The notes under the pieces are model-generated. The model was given only the letters and a program-made list of their open reading frames with translations. It had not been told where the DNA came from and did not search any database. This document shows positions 42,009 through 51,869 of a stretch of DNA of 64,000 bases, piece by piece (positions within the stretch are counted from its first letter, which is position 1; every line of letters begins with the position of its first letter). Source of the DNA: Aureicoccus marinus (GTDB lineage: Bacteria; Bacteroidota; Bacteroidia; Flavobacteriales; Flavobacteriaceae). The DNA lies in assembly GCF_002954325.1 (NCBI RefSeq), contig NZ_MQVX01000001.1, positions 15,840-79,839 of the forward strand. Direction: 5' to 3'. A program made the position numbers and the translations under genes.

Positions 42009-42858
42009 GGGCTTGCCAAACTCCTTTCCAGCGTTGGCCTCGAATGAAGTGGCCTTGGGCTCTAGTCACCAGGTGATCGGAGCCGAAGAAGCCTTTCCAA
42101 TACCCAGAGTACATTCTTCCAAATTGGCATAGTAGGGATAAAGGGTTCGAGGAAGAATGCCGTGCGGTTTTGAGACAAGCCAGGGCTCCCAAGAGGGGGT
42201 CAAAGCGCATCCTTCCCAGCACCTTACCTTTTTCGCTTATCCTTTGGGCTGTATAGCCGGCTCCCGTTGGGCGAAGGTGTTTCACCTGAAGGTCTTGGAG
42301 CGTTTTTGTGGTAAAACCCGCAAATTCGATCTGCCAGCGGTCTACGCTGTCCCATCCTCTGCTTTGAGCCAGGCCGCCTATGGCTTCAAGGGCTTCTTTC
42401 CGGTAAAGTTTTATCGGGCCCCGAACATGGTCTTTTTTAGCGATGTTTTCATAAACCCAATCCGTTCCCTTTTGAACGAAGAGGAGTCCTCCTGCAAGAC
42501 CCAAGCGTTTCTCTTTTTTAAAGAGTTCTTCCATCTTTTGAAAGTAGTCGGAAGGCAGAATGAGGTCGGCGTCGAATTTTCCGAGGAGATCACAGGCTTT
42601 GAGGTGTTCTTTTCCTTTATTGAACGCTTGAATTACCTTGGCGCCCGGTTGGTGCTCTGCACTGCTTTGGTGCTCAATGAGCTCGATAAAGGTGTGCTCG
42701 GCAGCAAATTCTTGGGCTATGCTTTGCGTTTGATCCGTGCTGTTGTCGTTGACGATGATGAGTTGGTCTGGTTGCCGACTTTGCTCGACAAAAGAGCGCA
42801 AGCAGGTCCTCAGGTGTTCTGCTTCGTTATGAGCCGGAAGAACCACTGCAATTCTCAT
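41989..42858 (-). CDS. Glycosyltransferase family 2
   Basis: A 289-aa GT-A fold enzyme: MRIAVVLPAHNEAEHLRTCL at the N-terminus, IIVNDNSTDQT (nucleotide binding), LLGKFDADLILPSDYF with the DxD motif, GPIKLYRKEALEAIGG and SRGWDSVDRWQIEFAG. The C-terminal part resembles GT2 enzymes acting on lipid-linked or polar lipids. The start at 42858 is set by a 4-base overlap with the upstream methyltransferase stop; an open frame continues upstream but without homology. It belongs to a three-gene block with a methyltransferase and a KAS III enzyme. Confidence 0.88.
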   Translation of the reverse strand: MRIAVVLPAHNEAEHLRTCLRSFVEQSRQPDQLIIVNDNSTDQTQSIAQEFAAEHTFIELIEHQSSAEHQPGAKVIQAFNKGKEHLKACDLLGKFDADLILPSDYFQKMEELFKKEKRLGLAGGLLFVQKGTDWVYENIAKKDHVRGPIKLYRKEALEAIGGLAQSRGWDSVDRWQIEFAGFTTKTLQDLQVKHLRPTGAGYTAQRISEKGKVLGRMRFDPLLGALACLKTARHSSSNPLSLLCQFGRMYSGYWKGFFGSDHLVTRAQGHFIRGQRWKGVWQALTSKQH

Positions 42859-43379
42859 GCGCGTTCGGCGTAGATGAGGTAGTAACGGGGTGTAAAGGTG
42901 CGGAGCAGGGGGCGGAGGCCAATTTTCTTGACCGGATGGGCCCACTGAATAGAATCTTTGATTTCCCAGCCGGATTTTTCCATCAGCCAATCGAATTGCC
43001 AGTCCTCGAACTCGTGGTAGTGGCGATCCCAGGGATCAGTTTTGCTGCGGTAAGCGGTCGAAAACCACAAGCGCAATGGCACACTAGCCAGAAGTTTTTT
43101 GGGTTTATCGATGGCGCGCAAAAGATTAATTGGCGCCAACATATGTTCAAAAATTTCGAAAGCCGTGACCACATCGGCCTCGGTTTGCTGAACCACGCCA
43201 AAATCCAGGTCCAGGTCTTCCCCACTGGTGTTGTGAACCTGAAAACCTTTCTGCTGTAAAATTTCAGAAAAAGGATTGCTGACCCCCAAGTCCAAAATGG
43301 TCTCGGCGGGGTCTACGTGTTTTTGAAGAAAGTCAAATGTTTTTTCGTACCGTCGGGTCGGAAAATTGTTTTCGTACAT
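42855..43379 (-). CDS. SAM-dependent methyltransferase, class I
   Basis: A 174-aa methyltransferase. The SAM-binding motif I is AETILDLGVSNPFSEILQQK, with a Ser in place of the usual second Gly; motif II is VHNTSGEDLDLDFG, and ADVVTAFEIFEHMLAPINLL occupies the motif IV/V position. It is shorter than usual, with a reduced substrate cap. It sits directly after the KAS III gene (no gap) and overlaps the GT2 gene by 4 bases. Substrate unknown. Confidence 0.82.
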   Translation of the reverse strand: MYENNFPTRRYEKTFDFLQKHVDPAETILDLGVSNPFSEILQQKGFQVHNTSGEDLDLDFGVVQQTEADVVTAFEIFEHMLAPINLLRAIDKPKKLLASVPLRLWFSTAYRSKTDPWDRHYHEFEDWQFDWLMEKSGWEIKDSIQWAHPVKKIGLRPLLRTFTPRYYLIYAERA

Positions 43380-44459
43380 CTAATAGCGGTAGACCAGGGC
43401 GTTGATGTTCATCCCGGCACCTACGCTCGCAAAGATAACAACATCCCCTTCTTCCAGTGCATGTCCTTCGACTTGACCTTTACGCACCATATCCAAAAGG
43501 GTAGGTACGGTGGCCACTGAGCTATTGCCCAGTTTTTCGATGTTCATCGGCATGACGTTTTCTGGCACTTGGGCGCCGTACAGACGATAGAAACGCTTAA
43601 TGATGGCAGCATCCATTTTCTCGTTCGCCTGGTGGATGAAAATCTTTTTAACCTCATCAATTGATACGTCTGATTTATCCAAACACGCTTTCATGGCCTG
43701 AGGAACTTCGGTACAGGCGAATTCGTAAACCTTGCGGCCTTGCATTTTGATGTAACGCGTATCGGTATTCCGGCTGTCCTGGTTGTTGGATTTGTCAAAG
43801 TACAGGAAGTAGGCCTCATCCATGGCAAAAGTGGCCGAGTGGTGCGCTAAAATACCGGTTTGAAGGGCGTCTGTTTCTTCTGAATCTTGGGCTTCAATGA
43901 TGGTTGCGCCGGCACCATCCGCAAAGATCATACTATCTCTGTCATGACAGTCCACGACACGTGAAAGGGTTTCTGCACCAATAACCATGCAGCGTTTGGC
44001 CATGCCGCTCTTGATGAAGGCTTGTGCCTGTATCATTCCTTCTACCCAGCCTGGGCAGCCAAAAATGAGATCATAGGCAACGCACTCAGGATTTTCAATA
44101 CGCAAAAGATGCTTGACGCGAGAGGCTAAGCTGGGAAGCATATCTCCCTGATTTTCGCCATGAATGACATCGCCGAAATTGTGGGCAACAATGATGTAGT
44201 CGAGGGTTTCCGGATCGATTTTAGCGTCCTGTATGGCGTTTTCGGCTGCAAAACCCGCTAGGTCAGAAGCCTTGAGGTCCTTTCTTGCATAACGTCGCTC
44301 ACGAATACCGGTGATGGCTTTGAACTTTTCAATGATGGTTTCATTGTGGGTGTCAAAGGCTTCACCGTTTTCAGCGTAAAAATCGTGCTCCAGGAAATCT
44401 CGGTTCAGTGTCACTATGGAGGGCACATAACATCCTGTTCCGGTAATGATCGTCTTCAT
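43380..44459 (-). CDS. 3-oxoacyl-ACP synthase III family protein
   Basis: A 359-aa thiolase-fold ketosynthase. The catalytic Cys135 is in YDLIFGCPGWVEGM, the His in IFIHQANEKMDAA and the Asn in IEKLGNSSVATVPTLL. Motifs GTGCYVPS at the N-terminus and IFADGAGATIIEA are also present. It resembles FabH but is longer and groups with specialised KAS III enzymes that condense an acyl-CoA or ACP with a second acyl unit. Packing with a methyltransferase and a glycosyltransferase suggests synthesis of a modified lipid or pigment; this is inference. Start at 44459 by family N-terminus MKTIITGTG. Confidence 0.88.
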   Translation of the reverse strand: MKTIITGTGCYVPSIVTLNRDFLEHDFYAENGEAFDTHNETIIEKFKAITGIRERRYARKDLKASDLAGFAAENAIQDAKIDPETLDYIIVAHNFGDVIHGENQGDMLPSLASRVKHLLRIENPECVAYDLIFGCPGWVEGMIQAQAFIKSGMAKRCMVIGAETLSRVVDCHDRDSMIFADGAGATIIEAQDSEETDALQTGILAHHSATFAMDEAYFLYFDKSNNQDSRNTDTRYIKMQGRKVYEFACTEVPQAMKACLDKSDVSIDEVKKIFIHQANEKMDAAIIKRFYRLYGAQVPENVMPMNIEKLGNSSVATVPTLLDMVRKGQVEGHALEEGDVVIFASVGAGMNINALVYRY

Positions 44460-44557
44460 AAGTATAACGTTCTCGATCGGAAGATACATTCGGTCAATTC
44501 TTGTTATGCGTGCATAGCAAAAAACGCTACGATGCCCAAACCCCTATTTTGAAGTGC

Positions 44558-47419
44558 TTAGGATGCTGGAACCGCCTCTTCATAGGCTTCCATGGGTGCG
44601 CAGGTACACATAAGATTACGGTCTCCAAAGGCTTCATCCGCTCTTCTGACGGTTGGCCAGAACTTGTTTTCGACCACAAAAGGCAAAGGAAAAGCTGCTT
44701 TTTCTCGCGAATACGGAAAGTCCCAATTTTCTGCCGTCAGCATACCCAAGGTGTGAGGCGCATTGCGCAGGACGTTATTGGGTTCTTCCAAAACGGCGTC
44801 CTCAATCTCTTGGCGGATCGAAATCATCGCATCACAGAAGCGGTCCAACTCGTCTTTGGGTTCACTTTCAGTCGGCTCGATCATCAAGGTTCCAGCAACA
44901 GGGAAAGAGACCGTTGGCGCGTGGAAACCATAGTCCATCAAACGCTTGGCGATGTCCGTAACTTCAATTCCGTGCGCTTTAAATGGACGGCAGTCGATAA
45001 TCATTTCGTGTGCCGCACGTCCGCGTTCCCCAGAATAAAGAACCGAGTAATGCCCGTCTAAACGCTCTTTGATGTAGTTCGCATTCAGGATCGAAATAAT
45101 GGTGGCATCGGTCACTCCTTCAGCGCCGAGCATACAGATGTAGCCATAGGAAATCAAACAGGCCAAGGCACTACCCCAGGGAGCTCCTGAAATAGCTGTA
45201 ATGGCTTGGTCACCTCCGGTAGGAACTACGGGGTGGCCAGGCAAGAAAGGCTTAAGCTGCTCAGCAACACAAATCGGACCAACACCAGGTCCTCCACCTC
45301 CGTGTGGAATTGCGAAGGTCTTGTGGAGGTTCAAGTGGCAAACATCCGCACCAATAGTGGCGGGATTGGTCAAACCTACCTGAGCATTCATATTGGCGCC
45401 ATCCATGTACACTTGCCCACCGTACTGGTGGATCAAGCTTGTGATTTGTACGATAGAGGATTCAAATACCCCGTGCGTGGAAGGATAAGTAACCATCAAT
45501 GCCGCCAAGTTTTCTTGGTGCTGTAGTACTTTTTCTTCCAGATCCGCAAGGTCGATATTCCCTTTTTCATCCGTTTTGGTGACCACGACTTTCATTCCTG
45601 CCATTACCGCTGAGGCCGGGTTGGTCCCGTGTGCAGAGGCGGGTATGAGGCAGATGTTTCGGTGCCCTTCCCCACGGGATTGGTGGTAGGCGCGAATAGT
45701 CATCAATCCGGCGTATTCTCCTTGAGCTCCGGAATTCGGCTGCAAGGAAGTTGCGGCGAAACCAGTTATCTCTGTAAGGTAGTCCTCTAGTTTTTGAAGC
45801 ATGTATTGGTACCCTTGCGCCTGATCGATCGGTACAAAGGGGTGCAAGTGTGCCCATTTACCCCAACTCAAGGGTAACATTTCGGTGGCAGCGTTCAATT
45901 TCATGGTGCAGCTACCCAAGGCAATCATGGAGTGATTAAGGGCCAAATCCTTGCGCTCCAGTTTTTTGATGTAGCGCATAAGAGCCGTCTCACTGTGGTA
46001 TTGCCGGAATACCGGGTGATCTAAAAAGACAGTTTGGCGCTGCAGATTGGCCGGGATAACCTCTTCAGAAGACTCTTTCGCTGTAGCGCTGTCTTTTCCT
46101 AAAAAGGAAGAGAAGCAGTCTACGATCTCTTGAAGATCAGCGGCAGTGGTCGTCTCATTGACAGAGATGCCCACTTGTCCCTCCGGAGTGTAGAGGAAGT
46201 TTAGACCGGCTTTTTCAGCGATCTTTTTTAGACCTGTACTATTTTCTACTTCGAACAGCAGGGTGTCAAAGTAAACGGAGTTCAGCTGCTGAAGTCCCAG
46301 ACCTTGTAAAGCTTGATCCAGGGATTTTGCACGATTGTGAACCCGGATCGCAATGTCTTTAAGACCTTCTGGTCCGTGGTACACGCCGTACATTCCGGCC
46401 ATCACAGCAAGAAGTACCTGAGCAGTACAAATATTGGAAGTCGCCTTGTCGCGTTTGATGTGTTGTTCGCGGGTTTGAAGCGCCATACGCAAGGCAGGAG
46501 CACCATCCGTGTCCTTGGTCATCCCAATAATACGACCGGGAATATTTCTTTTGTAGGCTTCGCGAGTAGCGTAGAAGGCTGCGTGTGGCCCACCATATCC
46601 CAAAGGAATACCAAAACGTTGGGTGGTACCAACGACAACGTCAACTCCCCACTCTCCAGGAGCTTTTAACAACACAAGGCTAAGGATGTCAGCCGCTACG
46701 GCCGTTTTAATTTCTAAAGCTTTTGCATTTTCGATAAAAGCAGAAAAATCTTGGATATTCCCATATTTACCGGGGTACTGAAGCAAGCATCCAAAGTAAT
46801 TTTCGTCCAGGGTCTGCTCATCAGGATTCCCAATAACGAGCTCAATATTCAGTGGTGTCGAGCGGGTTTTAAGCAAACTCAAGGTTTGCGGTAATACGGC
46901 CTGATCAACAAAGAACTTAAGTATTCCTCGTTTCTTTTGGTCTCGACTCCTTACGTCAAACAGCATGGTCATTGCCTCTGCCGCCGCAGTGCTTTCATCC
47001 AAAAGGGAGGCGTTGGCAATCTCCATTTGAGTCAGGTCGCATACGACGGTCTGGAAGTTCAAAAGAGCTTCTAAACGCCCCTGAGCTACCTCTGCTTGAT
47101 AAGGCGTATAAGCAGTGTACCAACCTGGATTTTCGAGAATGTTTCTCTTGATAACAGATGGGGTGACACAGTCGTGGTAACCCAATCCGATATAGCTTTT
47201 GAACACCTTGTTTTTGTCGGCGAGTTCCTCGAGATGAACCAGGAATTCCTGTTCGCTTAATGCCGCAGGAAGGTTCAGAGATTGTTTCAATCGGATATCG
47301 TCTGGAATGGTTTCGAAAATCAACTGTTCGAGATTTTCTGCTTTAACTACTTCCAGCATTTCTGGGAGATCTTCGGGACGAATCCCGATATGCCGCTGAG
47401 CAAAGACTTCTGTTTTCAT
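44558..47419 (-). CDS. gcvP: Glycine dehydrogenase (decarboxylating), P-protein
   Basis: A 953-aa single-chain P-protein with both halves fused: N-terminal FAQRHIGIRPEDLPEML, GLGYHDCVTPSVIKRNILEN and ENPGWYTAYTPYQAEVAQGR; C-terminal LGSCTMKLNAATEMLPLSW, LQPNSGAQGEYAGLMTIRAY and the PLP-lysine region CHLNLHKTFAIPHGGGGPG. It decarboxylates glycine and passes the aminomethyl group to the H-protein. The other glycine-cleavage genes are not here, which is usual in Flavobacteriia. It is transcribed alone. Confidence 0.97.
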   Translation of the reverse strand: MKTEVFAQRHIGIRPEDLPEMLEVVKAENLEQLIFETIPDDIRLKQSLNLPAALSEQEFLVHLEELADKNKVFKSYIGLGYHDCVTPSVIKRNILENPGWYTAYTPYQAEVAQGRLEALLNFQTVVCDLTQMEIANASLLDESTAAAEAMTMLFDVRSRDQKKRGILKFFVDQAVLPQTLSLLKTRSTPLNIELVIGNPDEQTLDENYFGCLLQYPGKYGNIQDFSAFIENAKALEIKTAVAADILSLVLLKAPGEWGVDVVVGTTQRFGIPLGYGGPHAAFYATREAYKRNIPGRIIGMTKDTDGAPALRMALQTREQHIKRDKATSNICTAQVLLAVMAGMYGVYHGPEGLKDIAIRVHNRAKSLDQALQGLGLQQLNSVYFDTLLFEVENSTGLKKIAEKAGLNFLYTPEGQVGISVNETTTAADLQEIVDCFSSFLGKDSATAKESSEEVIPANLQRQTVFLDHPVFRQYHSETALMRYIKKLERKDLALNHSMIALGSCTMKLNAATEMLPLSWGKWAHLHPFVPIDQAQGYQYMLQKLEDYLTEITGFAATSLQPNSGAQGEYAGLMTIRAYHQSRGEGHRNICLIPASAHGTNPASAVMAGMKVVVTKTDEKGNIDLADLEEKVLQHQENLAALMVTYPSTHGVFESSIVQITSLIHQYGGQVYMDGANMNAQVGLTNPATIGADVCHLNLHKTFAIPHGGGGPGVGPICVAEQLKPFLPGHPVVPTGGDQAITAISGAPWGSALACLISYGYICMLGAEGVTDATIISILNANYIKERLDGHYSVLYSGERGRAAHEMIIDCRPFKAHGIEVTDIAKRLMDYGFHAPTVSFPVAGTLMIEPTESEPKDELDRFCDAMISIRQEIEDAVLEEPNNVLRNAPHTLGMLTAENWDFPYSREKAAFPLPFVVENKFWPTVRRADEAFGDRNLMCTCAPMEAYEEAVPAS

Positions 47420-47547
47420 TAAGGTATCTTTGAAAAAACTTTACAAAATTAGCGAAAACTTCTATCAAATCAGGCATTTAAAGGAGGCTTACTGACCGCT
47501 TATCGACCCAAATTGGCCACAGATGGCCGTTGAGCTAATTTTGTCGA

Positions 47548-48374
47548 ATGCTCGGAATTAAGCGGCTTTTGAATTTTTACCTGGACGCCAGTATCCACGT
47601 GGCTCTAGCGGTTCTTGCCTTGTATTGGACGAGCGTCTATTTGTTAAACATACTGCCCAATTATTTATTAGCAGGTTTTCTCTTTTTTTCAACAATTGGT
47701 TATTACAACCTGGTCAAATACGGTGGACACCTCAAAGTTCCGGCTCAAATGGAGCCTACGAGCTTCGTTATGATCCGAACCCTCACCTTGGTTTCCCTCT
47801 TTTTGACCATGGTTTTTAGTGTGCTGATCGACTCAAATTGTATACTATTCTCGGCATCCTGTTTGTGCTGGGAGTCCTTTACGTTATCCCTCTTTTTCCA
47901 CAGAAGAAGAGTTTGAGAAGTTGGGGACTATTGAAGATTGTTATTGTGGGCTTGGTTTGGACAGGGACAACGGTGGTACTGCCGGTGGTGGATACGGGAT
48001 TGCCCTGGCACATTGACTTGTTCTTTTTTGGTCTTCAGCGCTTTGTTTTGGTTCTGATTTTGATGATCCCCTTTGAGATTCGGGATAGGAAAGCAGATTC
48101 TAGAGAGTTGTATACGCTACCGCAGCGTTACGGAGTTAGGCCTACACAGTGGATTGGGTATCTTTTAATCCTGTTCCTGTTCGTGCTAACCTTTATGCGC
48201 AGTCGGTTTTCCGAAGGAGAAGTACTGGTGCGACTGGGTCTTTCGTTATTTCTTTTTGTACTGATTTACTTTTCTCGAAATCAATCAGGAAGGTACTATG
48301 CTGGTCTACTGGTAGAAGCTGTGCCGATTTTCTACTGTGCTGCTTTGTGGTGGGTTCTTTACGGGTTGAACTAG
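47548..48374 (+). pseudogene. Polytopic membrane protein (possibly UbiA-like), frameshifted near 47835
   Basis: The first frame starts MLGIKRLLNFYLDASIHVAL and gives about three helices to FLTMVFSVLIDSN; the second resumes LYTILGILFVLGVLYVIPLF and runs through further helices to ALWWVLYGLN. One base missing near 47831-47838 joins them into about 275 aa with roughly nine helices. The loop IPFEIRDRKADSRELYTLPQ recalls the second Asp-rich motif of UbiA-type prenyltransferases, but the first motif is not clear. The gene next to gcvP is divergent from it. Confidence 0.65.
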
Positions 48375-48375
48375 T

Positions 48376-48609
48376 CTAGTTGTTGCTCTTTTCCAATTCT
48401 GCCTTCATCTTCGCTTTTTCTTCCTCGCTGAGTATTTGAAGTTTGGACTCGTTACACAATTTGGTGAGCTTGGTGTTTTTGGTCGTGAATAGTTTGCAGG
48501 TTTTGCAAATAAAAATGTGATACTTCAACTTGATAATTTCCATTAACGAAGCCTCCCGGTATTGGGATTTGTTGCAGATCTCTGCCGCTTGTTCACACGA
48601 AATTTTCAT
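48376..48609 (-). CDS. Small cysteine-rich protein, putative anti-sigma factor
   Basis: A 77-aa protein following the sigma factor gene with one base between them. It has CEQAAEICNKSQYREAS and then HIFICKTCKLFTTKNTKLTK, a His-x3-Cys-x2-Cys arrangement like the zinc-binding anti-sigma (ZAS) motif, and a charged C-terminal helix. No transmembrane helix is seen. The position after an ECF sigma gene supports an anti-sigma role; this is inference. Confidence 0.7.
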   Translation of the reverse strand: MKISCEQAAEICNKSQYREASLMEIIKLKYHIFICKTCKLFTTKNTKLTKLCNESKLQILSEEEKAKMKAELEKSNN

Positions 48610-48610
48610 T

Positions 48611-49177
48611 TTAAAACCAACTTTGATTTAAGCATCCCATGAGCGAGGTTCGCGCTCTATGGATCATTACCCACAGATTGGACGGATTTATACCCAACTC
48701 TTTACAAATATCTTCTGTACTCATGCCCTGAATGGTTTTCATGGTGAAAACCCGGGATTGTTTTTTTGGCAATTTATCGATGCAGTTTTGAATGGCGAGG
48801 CCCAGTTCTTCATTTTCGATCTCCTGGTCTCCACCTTTGACAAAAGGATCCGCAACGCGTTCCTCGAGCCACTCTCCTTCGGCATCGGTCTGGTCGCTGT
48901 ACTGGATACGGACTTCAGCCTTGCCTTTTTTGGAGTTGATCTTGCGGTAGTGATCAATGACCTTTCGCTTTAGGATGGCAATGAGCCAGGTTCTTTCTGC
49001 GGCGTCCCCTTTAAAGTTCTTGGCCGAATTGAGTCCGGCGATAAAGGTTTCTTGAACGAGGTCTTTAGCGATTTCAACATCGCTGACCTTGCCTATAGCG
49101 TAATTAAATAGGTAATCGGCATGCAGCTCTACCCATTTGTCAGGTTGCAATTCATTTGCAATCATAGCAGATAGCAA
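48611..49177 (-). CDS. ECF-type RNA polymerase sigma factor
   Basis: A 188-aa sigma-70 family factor. Region 2 contains ADYLFNYAIGKVSDVEIAKD, LVQETFIAGLNSAKNFKGDA and ERTWLIAILKRKVIDHYRK; region 4 has KLPKKQSRVFTMKTIQGMST, then EDICKELGINPSNLWVMIHR as helix-turn-helix. Length and the EWLEERVADPF linker fit the TIGR02943-type group of Bacteroidota. An alternative start (MIANELQPDKW) lies four codons downstream. It is followed at once by the small cysteine-rich gene, its likely regulator. Confidence 0.92.
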   Translation of the reverse strand: MLSAMIANELQPDKWVELHADYLFNYAIGKVSDVEIAKDLVQETFIAGLNSAKNFKGDAAERTWLIAILKRKVIDHYRKINSKKGKAEVRIQYSDQTDAEGEWLEERVADPFVKGGDQEIENEELGLAIQNCIDKLPKKQSRVFTMKTIQGMSTEDICKELGINPSNLWVMIHRARTSLMGCLNQSWF

Positions 49178-49259
49178 TTTTTTAATGGCCGTGTTTAACC
49201 ATTTAAAAGTATCTAATTATTATTTAATGCCTAGTGAGCTAGCGGATTTTACCTTTCTG

Positions 49260-51278
49260 TTAACGCAAACCAGCACGTTTTAAAAGTGCTTCTTGGCGCG
49301 GTTCACGACCTCGGAACTTGCGGTAGAGCTCCATGGGAGCTTGTGTTCCACCCTTACTCAATATATTCTCTTTAAAAGAGTCGGCGGTGGCCTGATCAAA
49401 AATGCCGGCTTCCAAAAAAGCCTCAAAGGCGTCTGCATCCAGTACTTCAGCCCATTTGTAGCTGTAGTAGCCTGCCGAGTAACCGCCTTGGAAAATATGA
49501 CTAAAGGCTGTGCTCATACAGGCTTCGGCGACGGGTGGATAAAGCGAAGCTTTTTCCATCGCCGCAGTTTCGAAAGTTTTTACATCCTCAATCGAGGCGT
49601 GCTCGGTGGTGTGCCAAGCCATGTCCAAAAGTCCAAAACTAAGTTGGCGCGCGGTTGCCAGTCCTTCCAAAAAGCTACCCATGGCTTTGATCTTTTGGAC
49701 TTCCTCCATCGGGAGAGCCTCTCCGGTTTCGTAATGCTTGGCAAAGAGCGCCAGAGCCTCTTTTTCGTAGCACCAATTTTCCATAATTTGACTGGGTAGC
49801 TCCACAAAATCCCAGTAAACCGATGTGCCTGAAAGTCCTGGAAAGGTTGTGTCGGCCAACATGCCGTGCAGGGCGTGACCAAATTCGTGGAAAAGAGTGA
49901 GCACCTCGTCAAAGGACAATAAGGCCGGAGCTGATTCGGTTGCTCGGCTGAAGTTACAAACGATCGAAATGTGCGGGCGGCGGTTTTCGCCATCTTTTCG
50001 AGACTGGGATTTATATGAGGTCATCCAAGCGCCAGGACGTTTGCCTTCGCGGGGGTGGAAATCGCTGTAAAACAAAGCAACAAAATTGCCTTCCCCATCG
50101 TATACTCGGTAACAGTCGACCTCCTCGTGGTAGGTTGGGATAACCTTGTCCAGGTTGAAATGCAAATCAAAAAGTTTACCTGCAATGGTAAAGACACCCT
50201 CCAATACCTGCTGAAGAGGGAAGTACGGTTTAACGGCCTGCTCGTCAAAAGAAAAGCGAGCCTGTTTGAGTTGTTCGCTGTAAAAAGATGCATCCCAACG
50301 TTCCAGGGTTTCGATCTGGTCCTGTTCTTTGGCCAGGTCCTGCAGAGCTTTCAGGTCTTTTTGTGCGGCAGGGAGCGCTTTGGATAAGAGTTCTTCTAAA
50401 AAGGATTGAACAGTAGCTGGTTTTTCGGCCATTCGTTCGGCCAAGACAAATTCAGCGTGGTTGCCAAAGCCGAGCAGGCGCGCTCTTTCTTCTCGTAGAC
50501 CAACGATCTCAAGAAGCACCTTTTTGTTGTCGTGATCATTGTCTTGAAACCCTCGTTTGCCGAAAGCCATCGCCATCTCCTTGCGTAGTGCACGGTTTTT
50601 AGCGTACTTCATAAAGGGAACATAACTCGGGTAATCCAAGGTAAATACCCAGCCGTCCAGTTCTCGTTGCCCCGCAATCGCTGCCGCCATTTGGCGTAAG
50701 CTCTCCGGTAGTCCCTCCAGGTTAGCTTCGTCCGTAATGTGCAGCTGATAAGCGTTGGTTTCGGCTAAGACATTTTCCCCAAACTGCAATTGAAGTCTTG
50801 AGAGTAAACCGTCGATTTCACGCAGACGGTCCTTGGAGGCTTCATCCAGTAAGGCCCCGTTACGGCTGAAGGATTTATGTGTTTTTTCTAAAAGGCGATT
50901 CTCTTCCGCATTCAGATCCAGTGAAGCTCTTTGGTTCCACACCGAATTGATCCTAGCAAAAAGCTCTTCATTCAAAGTAACATCATTAGAAAAGGCACTG
51001 AGCAGAGGCGAAATATCTTGGGCCAGAGCTTGGATCTGCGGATTGGTTTCGGCCGAGTTCAGGTTGAAGAAAACACTGCTCAACCGACCCAGGTGCTCTC
51101 CGCTATAATCCAGAGCGGCGATCGTGTTTTCGAAGGTAGCTACTTCCGGGTTTTGGGCAATGGCGTCAATTTCTTTGCGGGCATCGGAAAGGGCAGCATC
51201 AAAAGCAGGTTTAAAATGCTCGTCTTTGATTGCGTCAAAAGGTACCTGATCAAAAGAGGTTAATAAGGGGTTACTCAT
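49260..51278 (-). CDS. M3 family metallopeptidase (peptidyl-dipeptidase Dcp / oligopeptidase A type)
   Basis: A 672-aa zinc peptidase. The active site is LTLFHEFGHALHGMLA (HExxH), with the third ligand Glu in YWDFVELPSQIMENWCYE. Other family segments are MAEKPATVQSFLEELL, FYSEQLKQARFSFDEQAV and SHIFQGGYSAGYYSYKWAEV. No signal peptide, so it is cytoplasmic and degrades short peptides. It lies one base after purE, in the purK-purE-M3 order frequently seen in Flavobacteriia. Confidence 0.94.
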   Translation of the reverse strand: MSNPLLTSFDQVPFDAIKDEHFKPAFDAALSDARKEIDAIAQNPEVATFENTIAALDYSGEHLGRLSSVFFNLNSAETNPQIQALAQDISPLLSAFSNDVTLNEELFARINSVWNQRASLDLNAEENRLLEKTHKSFSRNGALLDEASKDRLREIDGLLSRLQLQFGENVLAETNAYQLHITDEANLEGLPESLRQMAAAIAGQRELDGWVFTLDYPSYVPFMKYAKNRALRKEMAMAFGKRGFQDNDHDNKKVLLEIVGLREERARLLGFGNHAEFVLAERMAEKPATVQSFLEELLSKALPAAQKDLKALQDLAKEQDQIETLERWDASFYSEQLKQARFSFDEQAVKPYFPLQQVLEGVFTIAGKLFDLHFNLDKVIPTYHEEVDCYRVYDGEGNFVALFYSDFHPREGKRPGAWMTSYKSQSRKDGENRRPHISIVCNFSRATESAPALLSFDEVLTLFHEFGHALHGMLADTTFPGLSGTSVYWDFVELPSQIMENWCYEKEALALFAKHYETGEALPMEEVQKIKAMGSFLEGLATARQLSFGLLDMAWHTTEHASIEDVKTFETAAMEKASLYPPVAEACMSTAFSHIFQGGYSAGYYSYKWAEVLDADAFEAFLEAGIFDQATADSFKENILSKGGTQAPMELYRKFRGREPRQEALLKRAGLR

Positions 51279-51279
51279 C

Positions 51280-51777
51280 TTAGGAATTGCCTTGTTTGCG
51301 GACTTCTTCAGAGCCCTTAATCACTTTTTCTTTGAGTTGTTCTTTGTACTCACTTATGCGTGTCTGAAGATCGGGATTGGTGCTGCCCAGGATTTGAGCC
51401 GCGAGAATTCCCGCATTTTTAGCACCATCCAAAGCGACAGTAGCAACAGGGACTCCGCCCGGCATTTGCAAGATGGAAAGAACAGAATCCCAGCCATCGA
51501 TTGAATTTCGGCTTTTGACCGGTACACCAATAACGGGCAGGGGAGAAAGGCTCGCCAACATGCCTGGCAGGTGGGCTGCCCCTCCTGCTCCAGCGATGAT
51601 CACCGAGATCCCTTCTTTGTGTGCGTTCTTGCCGAACTCAAACAGTTTTTCTGGAGTGCGATGGGCCGAAACAATGTCTACCATGACCTCAATCTTGAAA
51701 TCTTGGAGAATTTCGACGGCTTCTTGCATTACGGGCAGATCACTGGTGCTGCCCATGACGATGGCTACTTTGCTCAT
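51280..51777 (-). CDS. purE: N5-carboxyaminoimidazole ribonucleotide mutase
   Basis: A 165-aa class I PurE. It has VAIVMGSTSDLPVMQEAVEI with the substrate-binding GSxSD, VSAHRTPEKLFEF, VIIAGAGGAAHLPGMLASLS and SILQMPGGVPVATVALDGAKNAG (shown here in part). It converts N5-CAIR to CAIR in purine synthesis. purK, the preceding step, is just upstream on the same strand, separated by about 90 bases. The M3 peptidase starts one base after the stop. Confidence 0.96.
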   Translation of the reverse strand: MSKVAIVMGSTSDLPVMQEAVEILQDFKIEVMVDIVSAHRTPEKLFEFGKNAHKEGISVIIAGAGGAAHLPGMLASLSPLPVIGVPVKSRNSIDGWDSVLSILQMPGGVPVATVALDGAKNAGILAAQILGSTNPDLQTRISEYKEQLKEKVIKGSEEVRKQGNS

Positions 51778-51869
51778 AATAATTCACTTAACGCAGACGG
51801 AATTCCCGAAACTGCATGCTTTTTGTCTTTTTGGTCAACTACAACCAAAGTTGAAGTTTTCTATTTATT

